DNA from: Spiroplasma ixodetis Y32
GTDB taxonomy: Bacteria > Bacillota_I > Bacilli_A > Mycoplasmatales > VBWQ01
DNA length: 64,000 bases
Assembly (NCBI RefSeq): GCF_030316605.1
Contig: NZ_CP127039.1
Span: forward strand, 124,001 to 188,000
Direction: 5' to 3'
Part shown: positions 53,947-64,000 of the stretch, piece by piece
How positions within the stretch are numbered: the first letter of the stretch is position 1
How the letters are laid out: every line of letters starts with the position of its first letter
Notes under the pieces: model-generated
Databases searched by the model: none
Seen by the model: the letters and a program-made list of their open reading frames with translations, nothing else
Told to the model about the DNA's origin: nothing
Made by a program: the position numbers and the translations under genes

Positions 53947-54565
53947 TTTTATAACAACTTTCTTTATAAAAATTAATTATTTCTGCTTTTTCTTCTTCAT
54001 TTTCATTATCAAAATTTATATCTAAAGAAAAATTCATTTTATTTTGTTTTTTATTTTTTCTTTTATCTCAAAAAAATTGTCAAGACCTACTTTTTTCATG
54101 AAGAATATTGCTAAGTTCTCTAACAGTTTTATTTTCTTCTAAAATAAAATTTGTGATTTCAATTAATATTTTTTTATCAATTTCTGAAAAATAATCTCAA
54201 TTAAAATATTTTTTATAATCATTATTATTTTTTAAAAAAAATATAATTTTATTATCATTTGTTTTTTTATAATCAAAATATGAAAAATTATTATTATATT
54301 CATCAACATATTTCATAAAACTATATGGAACTGAACCTCATTCTCAAGCTACAAAATCCATCATAAAAAAATGATTAGTATATTTTTGCGTTGCTCTTAA
54401 TTCTAAAAAAGAAATAAATTTATAAATTATTGTTTTATAAATTCTTTTATTTATTGAATTTGCTTTTCCTAATAAATATAGTATTGACATTTCTATTTTA
54501 GTAGCTTCAATTAATGGAATATTTAAAAATTCTGCTAAGTTATTTTTATTTTTTTTATTTTCCAT
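53933..54565 (-). CDS. Panacea (DUF4065, SocA-like) domain protein, candidate antitoxin
   Basis: A 210-aa protein. The segment FISFLELRATQKYTNHFFMM, DFVAWEWGSVPYSFMKYVDEY (about 50-88) matches the Panacea pattern of a helix, then EAWxYGPVxPxxY. Later KTVRELSNILHEKSRSWQFFW (about 155-175) matches its LSxLTHxExPW end. In this domain family the protein neutralises diverse neighbouring toxins. A tail rich in Lys/Asn/Glu follows. GTAGGTG precedes ATG 54565; a GTG at 54574 is possible. ISC lies 87 bases upstream, just beyond the TATAAT-like sequence, and may have replaced part of the promoter. Confidence 0.65.
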
Positions 54566-54651
54566 TTGTATCACCTACTTTATGTTTTTTTTATATGAAA
54601 TTCATATTAACATAATTACTTTATTATTTATACTATAATTATAAACTAAAC

Positions 54652-56035
54652 GGCATAAGTTAGTTAAGTTTACTCCTATAATTTTTAATCTAGACAGTAT
54701 GATTAGTTTAAATAATTAATAGTTAAGGAGTAAAGATGAAATATAAAGTTTATACAAGAAAAATTAAACTAGATGTTTTAAATGAATATGTAGTGATTAA
54801 AAAATTAAAAACCATTGATATTAAAACCAAATATCAATTATCAACCAGATCATTAATTTATAATTGAGTAAAAAAATATCAAAAAAATAATAAATTAATT
54901 ACTATTCATACTTTTCAAACAAATCATCAAATAGATAAAGTGAATATCAAAGATAAAAATTTAAAACTTGAAAATAAAAAACTCAAAAAGTCACTACTAA
55001 AAGAAAAAATAAAAAATGAATTTTTAAGACAAAAACAATTCTGTGATAAAGAATTAAAAAACAATCAAAATATTTTAAATAGTAAATTATTGAAAAGTAA
55101 ATGTTTTTTAATAGTTGATAAATATAGAAATAAAAATTATGGAATTAATGACATAATTAGTTTGTTACCTATCAGTAAAGTTGCATATTATAAATGAATA
55201 AAAAACGGTAAAAATAAATATCAAACAAAAATTGATAATGAGTTATTAAAAGAATTAAATAAAATTGTTGTTATTAGCAACAAAGATAAAATAATTAAAA
55301 TTACTAGTTTAGAAAAGGTGAGATTAGAATTAAAGAAAAACAACACCAATCTTAAATGCAGTAAAAACAGCATTATGGGGTTATTAGAAGATAATAATAT
55401 CACAAACTATTAACCAAACCCAAAAAACAGCGTAGAGCGAAATCTAATTCCTTAAAATCAAATTTCCAAGATTTATTAAAACGTAATTTTACCAGTAATA
55501 CTTATCTTGAAAAAGTTGGCATCGATGGTACTTGATTTAAAGAATTAATTATTAATAATAAAAAAACTAAATTATTATTAGAAATTGCTACAGATATGAA
55601 TAGTAATGCTATAGTTGGTTGAAAAATTAATAAAAGTGAAAATGCAATAACCATTTTAAATGTTCTTAATCAAGTAACAAAGGCAAGTCGTAAAGAACAT
55701 AAAATATTTGCAACATTTATCCAGTCTGATTTAGGTTCAGGTAATACTAGTAAAATAGTTACAAATAGTTTTAATAAAAGTAAAACTTTAATTCATTCAA
55801 AAAGTTTATCAGGATTTAAAGGCAACCGAGTAAGTGAATGTTTAAATCGCTGAATCAAAAGAGATTTTAAAATTATGTTTGGTAACAAGTTTAATAGCAT
55901 TAAACATTTCACAGAAGCATTAAGAAAATTTATTAACTGATGAAATAATGATAGAATGATTTTACGATTAAAAATGTCTCCAAACCAATTTGTAAAGATT
56001 TGAAGACAAGAAAGTAAACTTATCTAACCAATGCC
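54652..56035 (+). mobile_element. ISC full-length copy, frame-broken
   Basis: 1384 bp with both ends. The right end abuts an ISA fragment directly, so no target duplication can be read. Confidence 0.9.
54736..55413 (+). CDS. ISC transposase N-terminal ORF
   Basis: A 225-aa frame with the helix-turn-helix at 5-55, Lys-rich coil at 80-120, HTH_21-like segment near 140-165, ending at the variable site (ATCACAAAC) with NNITNY. The downstream 610 bp encode the catalytic domain in another frame (stop 56027). Either the element is dead or a frameshift is needed to make the full protein. Confidence 0.7.
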
Positions 56036-56494
56036 CCTTCCTTGTTTTAAAACCCATATGTGAAAGATACATTTCATCCATTTGCACTATGCCCTCAACA
56101 ATAAATTGATGTTCTTGTTTGGCAATACGATTTCTGATTTCATGACCCATTCTTCAAGCAGTTTTCAAAGTCACACCCAATTCTTTTGCAACATCAATTG
56201 ATGTAATTCCATGTTTGGTGTTTATTCATCTAAAGATGAGATAAAATCAAAATCTCAAAGGTGTTTGTGACTTGTAAAAAATGGTGCCATGAAGAATACT
56301 AAATGTTTGATGACATTTCAAACATCTTATTCTTCTTAGATTAGAAGTATTCAAACTTGTTCAAGAACACATGATACATTTGTTTTTCTTCAAACTTGCT
56401 ATATATTTTAAACAATCCTGTTCTGTTTGAAAAGCATTATTGAACTCATTCAATTTCATTGTTTCCTCCACAAGTACATGTGGGGAGAAGTCCG
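56036..56494 (-). mobile_element. ISA fragment, transposase N-terminal part
   Basis: Left end and the first 140 or so codons of the transposase (start 56459), with D128 present. The T-run near 56045 is two bases short. It is cut by the ISC end. Confidence 0.88.
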
Positions 56495-56499
56495 AAAAT

Positions 56500-57013
56500 A
56501 AATAATGAATTAAAAGAATTTTGAAATAAAAATCAAAAAAACATCCTGATATTTGTAAAAATTTAGAGTTATCAGGAATTACGGTTATAAAAGGTGGTGT
56601 TTCTATGATTGGAGGTGCTTTATTTGATGCTTTAATTGGAGTTCCGGGATGACCTATTGGTGTATTGCTAGTTTTTAAAGGTGCACTTCTTCAATTTAAA
56701 CTAAGATTCATGAAAAATATAACCAAATTAAAAAGACAAAAAACTAGAAAAATTATTGAAAAGACTAGAAAGTATTGTAGAAGAAGTAAATTTGCAAGAA
56801 GAAAATATTATAACAATAGAATCTGACAGTGAATTAAGAGAAGAAAATTTATCTGATATTTTAAGAAAACATAAATTGTACAATGAAGAGTGTAGAAAAA
56901 AATTTTTTGAAGATGATCAATCATTTCAATCTGAAACAAAACTTCAAGATTGAGGAAAAAATATAGGTGAAGAAGTAAATAAATTGCATTCAGCAACATC
57001 TTTAGGACAATAG
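56500..57013 (+). pseudogene. Membrane/coiled protein remnant, frameshifted
   Basis: Three partial frames join into one gene: a start region cut by ISA, a hydrophobic GGVSMIGGALFDALIG ... PIGVLLVFKGALL stretch, a basic NITKLKRQKTRKIIEK linker, and an acidic C-terminal part (LESIVEEVNLQEENIITIE ... LHSATSLGQ). Frameshifts occur near 56545 and 56758. No family recognised. Confidence 0.5.
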
Positions 57014-57063
57014 GAGGTAACTAGTAATTATCAAACATCTAAAATGTAAATAAATATAAAAAT

Positions 57064-57098
57064 AAAAAACTACTTAATTAATTTTAAGTAGTTTTTTT
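57064..57098. terminator. Bidirectional terminator after nrdJ
   Basis: Stem AAAAACTACTTAA/TTAAGTAGTTTTT with T-runs on both strands, between the convergent remnant and nrdJ. Confidence 0.8.
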
Positions 57099-57102
57099 AT
57101 TT

Positions 57103-59631
57103 TTATAATCCGCATTTAGATTGAATACCACAATTATTGCAAGTATAACAACCAGCGCTAAAGACAAGGACTCCTTCTTTACACATTGTACATAAGTCAC
57201 CTAAATCAGTGCCAATTTTACGATCTTGACGATCATTACGTCATCCTGGTTTAATTGGTTTTGTTTCATTAATACTATAAGCAAAAGTTTCAGTTAGACC
57301 AAGATCACTTAAGTTAACTTGCTCTTGCATTTGATTATCATCATTGGATAAAGATAAGACTTGACTATCTCTACTTCCATCAACATAAACAGTTCCGCCT
57401 TTTGCTCCATCTTTATATAATTTGTAATATATTTGTTCTACTTTTTTAACAGTGTAACCTTTTGGAGCATTAACAGTTTTTGAAATTGAAGAATCAACTC
57501 AACGTTGAATAATACATTGTACATTAGCATGATCTTCAGGTGTTAATTGCATTGCTGAAACAAAAATATCTGGTAATGGTTTTTCTTTAAATTCTGGATG
57601 ATACTGTAATCAGTCATTTACAATTTTTGCTTTTACTTCCATAAATTTGCCAAGTCTTCCTGAACGGAAATATGAAAAGGCAAAGTATGGTTCAAGTCCT
57701 GTTGATACACCAACCATAGTTCCAGTTGAACCTGTTGGAGCAACAGTTAATAAATGTGAGTTACGGATACCATATTTAAGAATATCATTTCTGATGTCTT
57801 CAGGCATTGTTTTCATGAAGCCACTATTAATAAATGCTTCGCGTGATTTTAAAAATGGAAAACTTCGTTTTTCTTTAGCAATATTAATTGATGCACGATA
57901 AGCACTAGTAGTAATAGTTTCAAAAATTTTATCAACTACTTCATTAGCTTCTTTTGAGCCGTATTTTAGATTACTTCAAATTAGTAAATCATGTAAACCC
58001 ATTACTCCTAGACCAATTCTTCGTTCACCCAGTGCTTGTTTTTTATTTGCTTCTAAAAAGTATGGAGTGCTGTCAATAACATTATCTTGCATACGAACAC
58101 AAGTTGTTACAGATTTGCTTAGTTCATCGTAAAGAATTTCACTTGTTTTTTTATTAACAAAATTAGCTAAATTAATTGCTGATAAATTACACACTGAATA
58201 GGGTGCTAATGGTTGTTCACCACAAGGATTAGTAGCAACAACACGCATACCATATGCTTGAGCATTAGTCATTTCATTAGCTCTATCAATGAAAAAAATA
58301 CCGGGTTCTGCTGAATATGTAGCACAGAAATTAATTAAATCTCATAAGTCAGATGCATTAATTGTATAATAAGTTTTAATTGGGTAACCCATTTTTTCTC
58401 AATCATGAACATCACCAATTTTATTTCAATGTTCATCATAAGCTTGTTTTTGAGTTACAGTATAATTATCTAAGTCAGGGAAACGTAAATTTCATTTACC
58501 ATTTGTTGCAACGGAATTCATAAATTCATCACTAATTGTTACTGAAATATTAGTTCCGGTTAAAAAATCGCTTTTAATTACTTGTCAAGATCCACCAAGT
58601 GCTAGTTTATTTTTAGCATTTTCTATTATTTCTTCATTAAAAAGTTGTTCATTATTTAAGATTGATTCAAAAATATTACGATCTTGGTCACTAAGTACTT
58701 CAAATTTTAATTTTTTACTTGCTTCATCACGAATTAAACTTGATTTTGAATTTTCTTTTAACCATAATAAAATTTTTGCATTTTGCATTTTTGAAATAAT
58801 AAATTCAATAATATCTGGATGTCAATCAGCTAGCATAATCATTTGTGCGCCGCGTCGTGATCCACCTTGTTCTACTAAATGAGTTAATGTAGATAAATCG
58901 TTTAATCAAGAAACAGCTCCTGAAGATTTACCACCAACTGTTTTAGCAACAGTACCTTTTGGTCTTAGTGTTGAACCATTAGAACCAACACCACCACCAT
59001 GTGACATAATTTCCATAACTTCTTGCCGATGGGCAGCAATTCCACTTCGTGAATCATGAATAAAAGGCATTACGAAACAGTTAAAAAAAGTAACATCAGA
59101 ATCACTACCAGCCCCATATAAAACTCTTCCAGCAGGTACTATATTTAGCGATTTTAATTGTTTATAAAATTCGGATAAATAAACAGATCTTAATTTTGGT
59201 GATTCTTTTGTAGTTAATGATTTACTAACACGATAAGCAATTTGTTCATAAAATAACTCTAGTGGTTTTTCAAGTTCATATTTTTGTTTGTGGATAATAC
59301 CAGCTTTACCAGAAATTTTTATTAGTTCAGGATCAATTGAGCCGAGGTATTCATCTTCAATTTTGATAGCATAAACTTGATTTTCTAATTCTTCAATAAC
59401 ATAACCAATTCCTCTAGTTGGAAAAATAGCGTCTTCACGGATAATACTAATTACCAAATCACCTGGTTTTAAAGTAATTAAATTTTTGTCTTTTTGTGCA
59501 TAACGATCAAGCATTACCATTCTTGATACACCTTCATGAGTAATTTTATAATCTTTTTCAATTGTTTTTAAGTGTGTAAAATGATTACTAATATCTTCAT
59601 TTAAATTATTTTTTAAACTTTCACTGTACAT
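57103..59631 (-). CDS. nrdJ: Adenosylcobalamin-dependent (class II) ribonucleotide reductase
   Basis: An 842-aa protein, intact, that makes deoxyribonucleotides from ribonucleotides using a cobalamin-derived thiyl radical. Signatures: PAGRVLYGAG with VTFFNCFV near 170-195, HGGGVGSNGS near 212-221, the active-site ATNPCGEQPL and SVCNLSAINL near 457-480, LLTVAPTGSTG near 614-624, and a C-terminal zinc-ribbon CTMCKEG ... CYTCNNCG. NPCGEQPL rather than NLCxE is characteristic of class II. RBS-like CAGGTGAA precedes ATG 59631, and a promoter reads TAGACT, 17 bp, TATAAT on the minus strand (about 59664-59692). Single gene. Confidence 0.93.
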
Positions 59632-59797
59632 AAAAATTCACCTGACCCTTTACAAATTTATTCTTATTATAACAATTGATAAATTTAAAGTCTAAATTTA
59701 CATTGTTACTAACTTATTATTTATTTCAGAAAATAATACGCTTTAAAATAATATCATAATTTATTTTATTAAAAATTTATTTTTTGAAATAAATAAA

Positions 59798-60738
59798 TGG
59801 ACTTCTCCCCACATGTACTTGTGGAGGAAACAATGAAATTGAATGAGTTCAACAATGCTTTTCAAACAGAACAGGATTGTTTAAAATATATAGCAAGTTT
59901 GAAGAAAAACAAATGTATCATGTGTTCTTGAACAAGTTTGAATACTTCTAATTTAAGAAGAATAAGATGTTTGAAATGTCATCAAACATTTAGTATTCTT
60001 CATGGCACCATTTTTTACAAGTCACAAACACCTTTGAGATTTTGATTTTATCTCATCTTTAGATGAATAAACACCAAACATGGAATTACATCAATTGATG
60101 TTGCAAAAGAATTGGGTGTGACTTTGAAAACTGCTTGAAGAATGGGTCATGAAATCAGAAATCGTATTGCCAAACAAGAACATCAATTTATTGTTGAGGC
60201 CATAGTGCAAATGGATGAAATGTATCTTTCACATATGGGTTTTAAAAAACAAGGAAGATCTTTGATAAATAAAACATTAATTGTTGGGATTTATGAAAAA
60301 ACAACCAATAATTTAATTGTGAAAGTAATCAAAAACGCAAAAAGTAAAAATCTTTTGCAGTTTGCAAGAAACCATATTTCTTCAAAGTGTGATGTACATA
60401 CTGATTCTTGAAAAGGATATCGTGATTTCAAATCACTTTTCCCTAATCACAAAACAGTTAACCATCAAGATGGTTATGTTTCAAAAATTGGCGTAAATAC
60501 CAATCAAATTGAATCAGTATGAAAACATATACGAAGAACATTTAAAACACATATCAAAGTTGCAAAACATCATGTTCATTTATATGCCAAAGAAGCTGCA
60601 TATAAATTCAACAAGATACCTACTTTTGAAACTGTAATGCTATGTTTCATTTAAAAATGTGGGGAGAAGTCCGTAGATAGGCTTTTCTCAGCATTTATGT
60701 GATAAAATTTAAAAATAGTACATAAAGGGAGAAAAGCC
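59798..60738 (+). mobile_element. ISA copy with 8-bp target duplication
   Basis: Flanked by TAAATAAA at 59790-59797 and 60739-60746; the first element base is T here instead of C. Both ends are complete. Confidence 0.92.
59833..60654 (+). CDS. ISA transposase
   Basis: A 273-aa IS1595-like protein with all catalytic and zinc residues. One Gly-to-Ala change three residues before QMDEM. Clean ends and intact frame make it a likely active copy. Confidence 0.9.
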
Positions 60739-60746
60739 TAAATAAA

Positions 60747-60912
60747 TTCAAATTTAATATTATATAGTGAATGCTAATAATCTTACAAATTAATTTTTCT
60801 TAGTTATAAATTTATTTTTAATAATGTATATTATTGATTGCGGTTCTACATTATTATGGATCAATATATAAGAAATATTTTTTGGAAACTTTATGTTTTA
60901 ATGTTTAAATAA
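60747..60912. other. Gap between ISA and ISB
   Basis: About 165 AT-rich bases with no supported gene or hairpin. Confidence 0.4.
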
Positions 60913-60935
60913 TGGAATGGCAACACTTTTTAGGA

Positions 60936-61734
60936 CTATTTTTTGGTAGACATTTGTGCTTGGTATTTGATGGGGGTTAAGTAGTTTAGAGTGCTGTGAA
61001 TTCTTATGTTGTTATATCAGTTGATGTAATCAAATAATTCTAATTTTAATTGGAGTAATGATGTAAAATTTCTATCATTAATAAATTCTGTCTTAAAAGT
61101 TTTGAAAGTTGCTTCAGCAACAGCATTATCATAAGGACAGCCTTTTTTGCTTAAAGAACGATTAATATTGAATGCTAATAAAAGTTTATCAATCATTTTA
61201 TTGTTAAATTCATTGCCGCGATCACTATGAAATATTTCAATATCTTTTAAACAGTGATTTGATTGCATAAATGCTTGATTTACTAATGATGCATCTTTTT
61301 TAACTCCCAACACTATGTCCAATAATTTCGCGGTTAAATAGGTCAATTAATAAGCAAATATAGTTTCATTTACCATTAACTTGAACATAAGTTAAATCAC
61401 TAACAATAACTTCATTTTTAATTCTATTATTAAAGTTTCTATTAACAAGATTGGTTATTTGACTATCATTAACTTTATTATGATGATTTTTGAATGATAA
61501 TTTAGTGTATTTTGATATTAAATTATGCTTATTCATAATTTCTTTAATTTTTCTGCGTGATAAATAAATTTCTTGGTTTGCTAGTATGACTTTTAATCTT
61601 CTTGTTCCATAAACTTCTTTATTTTCTTTAAAAGCACTAATAACAGCTTGTTCATAAATATTATTTTGATTTTTTTCTTTTTTCTTTAAATTAAAATAAT
61701 ATGTTGATTTAGAGATTTTTAAAAAACGACACAT
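60936..61734 (-). pseudogene. ISB orfB with one-base frameshift
   Basis: Runs from CRFLKISKSTYYF through SDLTYVQVNGKW, then an extra C near 61307 (CCC for CC) shifts the frame before FHSDRGNEF and AVAEATFKTFK. Otherwise complete. The catalytic Asp and Glu are all still encoded. Confidence 0.85.
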
Positions 61735-61775
61735 TGTGCGAATTTTATATTTAGATTTATTTTTAACAATAATTT

Positions 61776-62054
61776 CTATTTTCTGCCTATTATTAGTGCT
61801 GCTTGCTTTAAAATATCATTTTCCATTGGTAACTGTTTTAATTCTTTATTTGCTTGAATTAATTGTTTTTCTAAATCAGAAAGATTATCTTTAGTTTTAA
61901 AACTACCTGAATTAGTAAATTGCTTAATTCATTTATAAGTAACTGCTCTTGTAACATTATACTTTTTAACAAGGCAAGATATTGATTTACCACTTTGATA
62001 TAAAGCTACTATTTGCTTTTTAAATTTGTCGGTATATGAGTTAATATTGGTCAT
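61776..62054 (-). CDS. ISB orfA, copy 4
   Basis: A 92-aa helix-turn-helix OrfA with a few missense changes from the other copies (for example in KLIQANKELKQL to PMENDILK). AAAGGAA ribosome site. Confidence 0.8.
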
Positions 62055-62321
62055 AATTATAATTCCTTTCTTTTAACTAATTTGTTCACTTGTCTACGTA
62101 ATTAGTGTCCAATAAAGTGTAACCCATCCAAATATTGAGTAATTAAAATATTAAATTTTAAATTAAAATTGATAAAAAATTATAAAAAATTATTTATATT
62201 AGCTTTATTATTAAATTTTTTTGTTCTTTCAAGAAGTTTTTATAATTATTAGGATACTTTTGTAAAAAATTAAGTAAAAGTTTAATTATAGATTTCTTAT
62301 ATAAAATACTATTTGTAATAT

Positions 62322-63705
62322 GGCATAAGTTAGTTAAGTTTACTCCTATAATTTTTAATCTAGACAGTATGATTAGTTTAAATAATTAATAGTTAAGGAG
62401 TAAAGATGAAATATAAAGTTTATACAAGAAAAATTAAACTAGATGTTTTAAATGAATATGTAGTGATTAAAAAATTAAAAACCATTGATATTAAAACCAA
62501 ATATCAATTATCAACCAGATCATTAATTTATAATTGAGTAAAAAAATATCAAAAAAATAATAAATTAATTACTATTCATACTTTTCAAACAAATCATCAA
62601 ATAGATAAAGTGAATATCAAAGATAAAAATTTAAAACTTGAAAATAAAAAACTCAAAAAGTCACTACTAAAAGAAAAAATAAAAAATGAATTTTTAAGAC
62701 AAAAACAATTCTGTGATAAAGAATTAAAAAACAATCAAAATATTTTAAATAGTAAATTATTGAAAAGTAAATGTTTTTTAATAGTTGATAAATATAGAAA
62801 TAAAAATTATGGAATTAATGACATAATTAGTTTGTTACCTATCAGTAAAGTTGCATATATTATAAATGAATAAAAAATGGTAAAAAGAAATATCAAACAA
62901 AAATTGATAATGAGTTATTAAAAGAATTAAATAAAATTGTTGTTATTAGCAACAAAGATAAAATAATTAAAATTACTAGTTTAGAAAAGGTGAGATTAGA
63001 ATTAAAGAAAAACAACACCAATCTTAAATGCAGTAAAAACAGCATTATGAGGTTATTAGAAGATAATAATATCAAACTATTAACCAAACCCAAAAAACAG
63101 CGTAGAGCGAAATCTAATTCCTTAAAATCAAATTTCCAAGATTTATTAAAACGTAATTTTACCAGTAATACTTATCTTGAAAAAGTTGGCATCGATGGTA
63201 CTTGATTTAAAGAATTAATTATTAATAATAAAAAAACTAAATTATTATTAGAAATTGCTACAGATATGAATAGTAATGCTATAGTTGGTTGAAAAATTAA
63301 TAAAAGTGAAAATGCAATAACCATTTTAAATGTTCTTAATCAAGTAACAAAGGCAAGTCGTAAAGAACATAAAATATTTGCAACATTTATCCAGTCTGAT
63401 TTAGGTTCAGGTAATACTAGTAAAATAGTTACAAATAGTTTTAATAAAAGTAAAACTTTAATTCATTCAAAAAGTTTATCAGGATTTAAAGGCAACCAAG
63501 TAAGTGAATGTTTAAATCGCTGAATCAAAAGAGATTTTAAAATTATGTTTGGTAACAAGTTTAATAGCATTAAACATTTCACAGAAGCATTAAGAAAATT
63601 TATTAACTGATGAAATAATGATAGAATGATTTTACGATTAAAAATGTCTCCAAACCAATTTGTACAGATTTGAAGACAAGAAAGTAAACTTATCTAACCA
63701 ATGCC
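62322..63705 (+). mobile_element. ISC full-length copy with 3-bp target duplication
   Basis: 1384 bp, flanked by TAT at 62319-62321 and 63706-63708, as expected of an IS3-family element. It interrupts a gene on the other strand. Confidence 0.9.
62406..63697 (+). pseudogene. ISC transposase with 2-bp insertion
   Basis: The N-terminal part is open to 62873, where an extra AT in GCATATATTATA ends it at VAYIINE. The remainder is open, and the variable site near 63073 (ATCAAACTATT) is in frame, so only the AT insertion blocks a complete protein of about 430 aa. Confidence 0.85.
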
Positions 63706-64000
63706 TATCCAATTTATAACAATGGTTTTTAAATTTATTAGATATGGTTAATTTTTCATAATTATTAGACATATTTCAAGGTTTCCAGTTGTCATTTTCA
63801 TTTGGCAAAGAAAAAACGCAAAAATATTTCAATATATTTGTAAAATCTGTCTGATTAAATTTTGAATCAAATTGATTTTTTAATTCAGTTACTACTTCTG
63901 AAGATTTAAGATCTTCTTTAGTTATTTCATTAGGGTCTAAATCTTTTTTTAGAATAATATTGTTTTCTTTTTTATTATCATTATTTGCTATGATAATATT

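Larger units (their letters stand above)
60913..62130 (-). mobile_element. ISB copy 4, full length, frame-broken
   Basis: 1218 bp with both ends and no internal insertion; the best-preserved ISB in the window. A 3-bp duplication is not obvious. Confidence 0.92.
62194..64000 (-). pseudogene. Unknown gene split by ISC (runs off window)
   Basis: Joining 64000-63706 to 62321-62194, minus one copy of the 3-bp repeat TAT at the insertion, restores one frame. It reads through KDLDPNEITKEDLKSSEVV, FNQTDFTNILKYFCVF, NDNWKPWNMSNNYEKL and, across the insertion, KLDITNSILYKKSII to a TAA at 62194. The 5' end is beyond the window. It is Asn/Lys-rich, probably cytosolic or surface; no family recognised. 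Confidence 0.65.

Noticed and set aside
57647..57901. Plus-strand ORF inside nrdJ
   Set aside because: Antisense shadow of conserved nrdJ motifs.

Overview
The window reads as a mollicute chromosome, most likely a Spiroplasma. It is extremely AT-rich, and nearly every gene stays open only if TGA is read as tryptophan (genetic code 4). The gene types also fit: tandem short lipoproteins, IS-riddled DNA, divergent UPF0236-type transposases and a compact prophage. The species or clade cannot be fixed from sequence alone. I saw no rRNA, tRNA or CRISPR array.

Layout. (1) 1-10,004 is a mobile-element junkyard with a tandem duplication: units 211-4510 and 4511-9489 each carry a truncated UPF0236 transposase, an HU-like gene, a small membrane-protein gene, a decayed large gene and an IS3-type element cut by an IS1595-type element. 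(2) 10,211-13,466 is a short conserved stretch: a DEDDh exonuclease-like gene and intact mnmG. (3) 13,571-16,064 is a large inverted repeat built from two half IS3-like elements around an IS1595-like element. (4) 16,355-17,551 is an intact UPF0236/Mbov_0401-type transposase. (5) 17,600-34,190 is a compact tailed-phage prophage of about 16 kb. The rightward module holds small and large terminase, portal, a 923-aa structural protein, scaffold-like protein, capsid and an adaptor-fibre fusion. The leftward module holds small membrane proteins, RecT, a PD-(D/E)XK exonuclease and tiny zinc-ribbon proteins. No integrase, DNA polymerase or tape measure is visible. (6) 34,249-39,110 holds a broken DXD glycosyltransferase, a ferritin-like gene, a secreted GDSL hydrolase and a coiled-coil protein. 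(7) 42,146-47,623 is a tandem array of near-identical lipoprotein genes made of 45-residue repeats. (8) 47,663-56,494 is nested IS elements, small-RNA-like modules and a two-gene operon that looks like a Panacea (DUF4065) antitoxin with a candidate toxin. (9) 57,103-59,631 is an intact B12-dependent ribonucleotide reductase. (10) 59,798-64,000 is further IS elements, one of which splits a gene running off the window.

Three insertion-sequence families account for roughly a third of the window. Here they are called ISA (IS1595-like, about 940 bp, 8-bp target duplications), ISB (IS3/IS150-like, two ORFs) and ISC (IS3-like, about 1383 bp, one long ORF broken at a variable site). Target-site duplications let several interrupted genes be rejoined by eye and show which copies arose by recombination rather than transposition.
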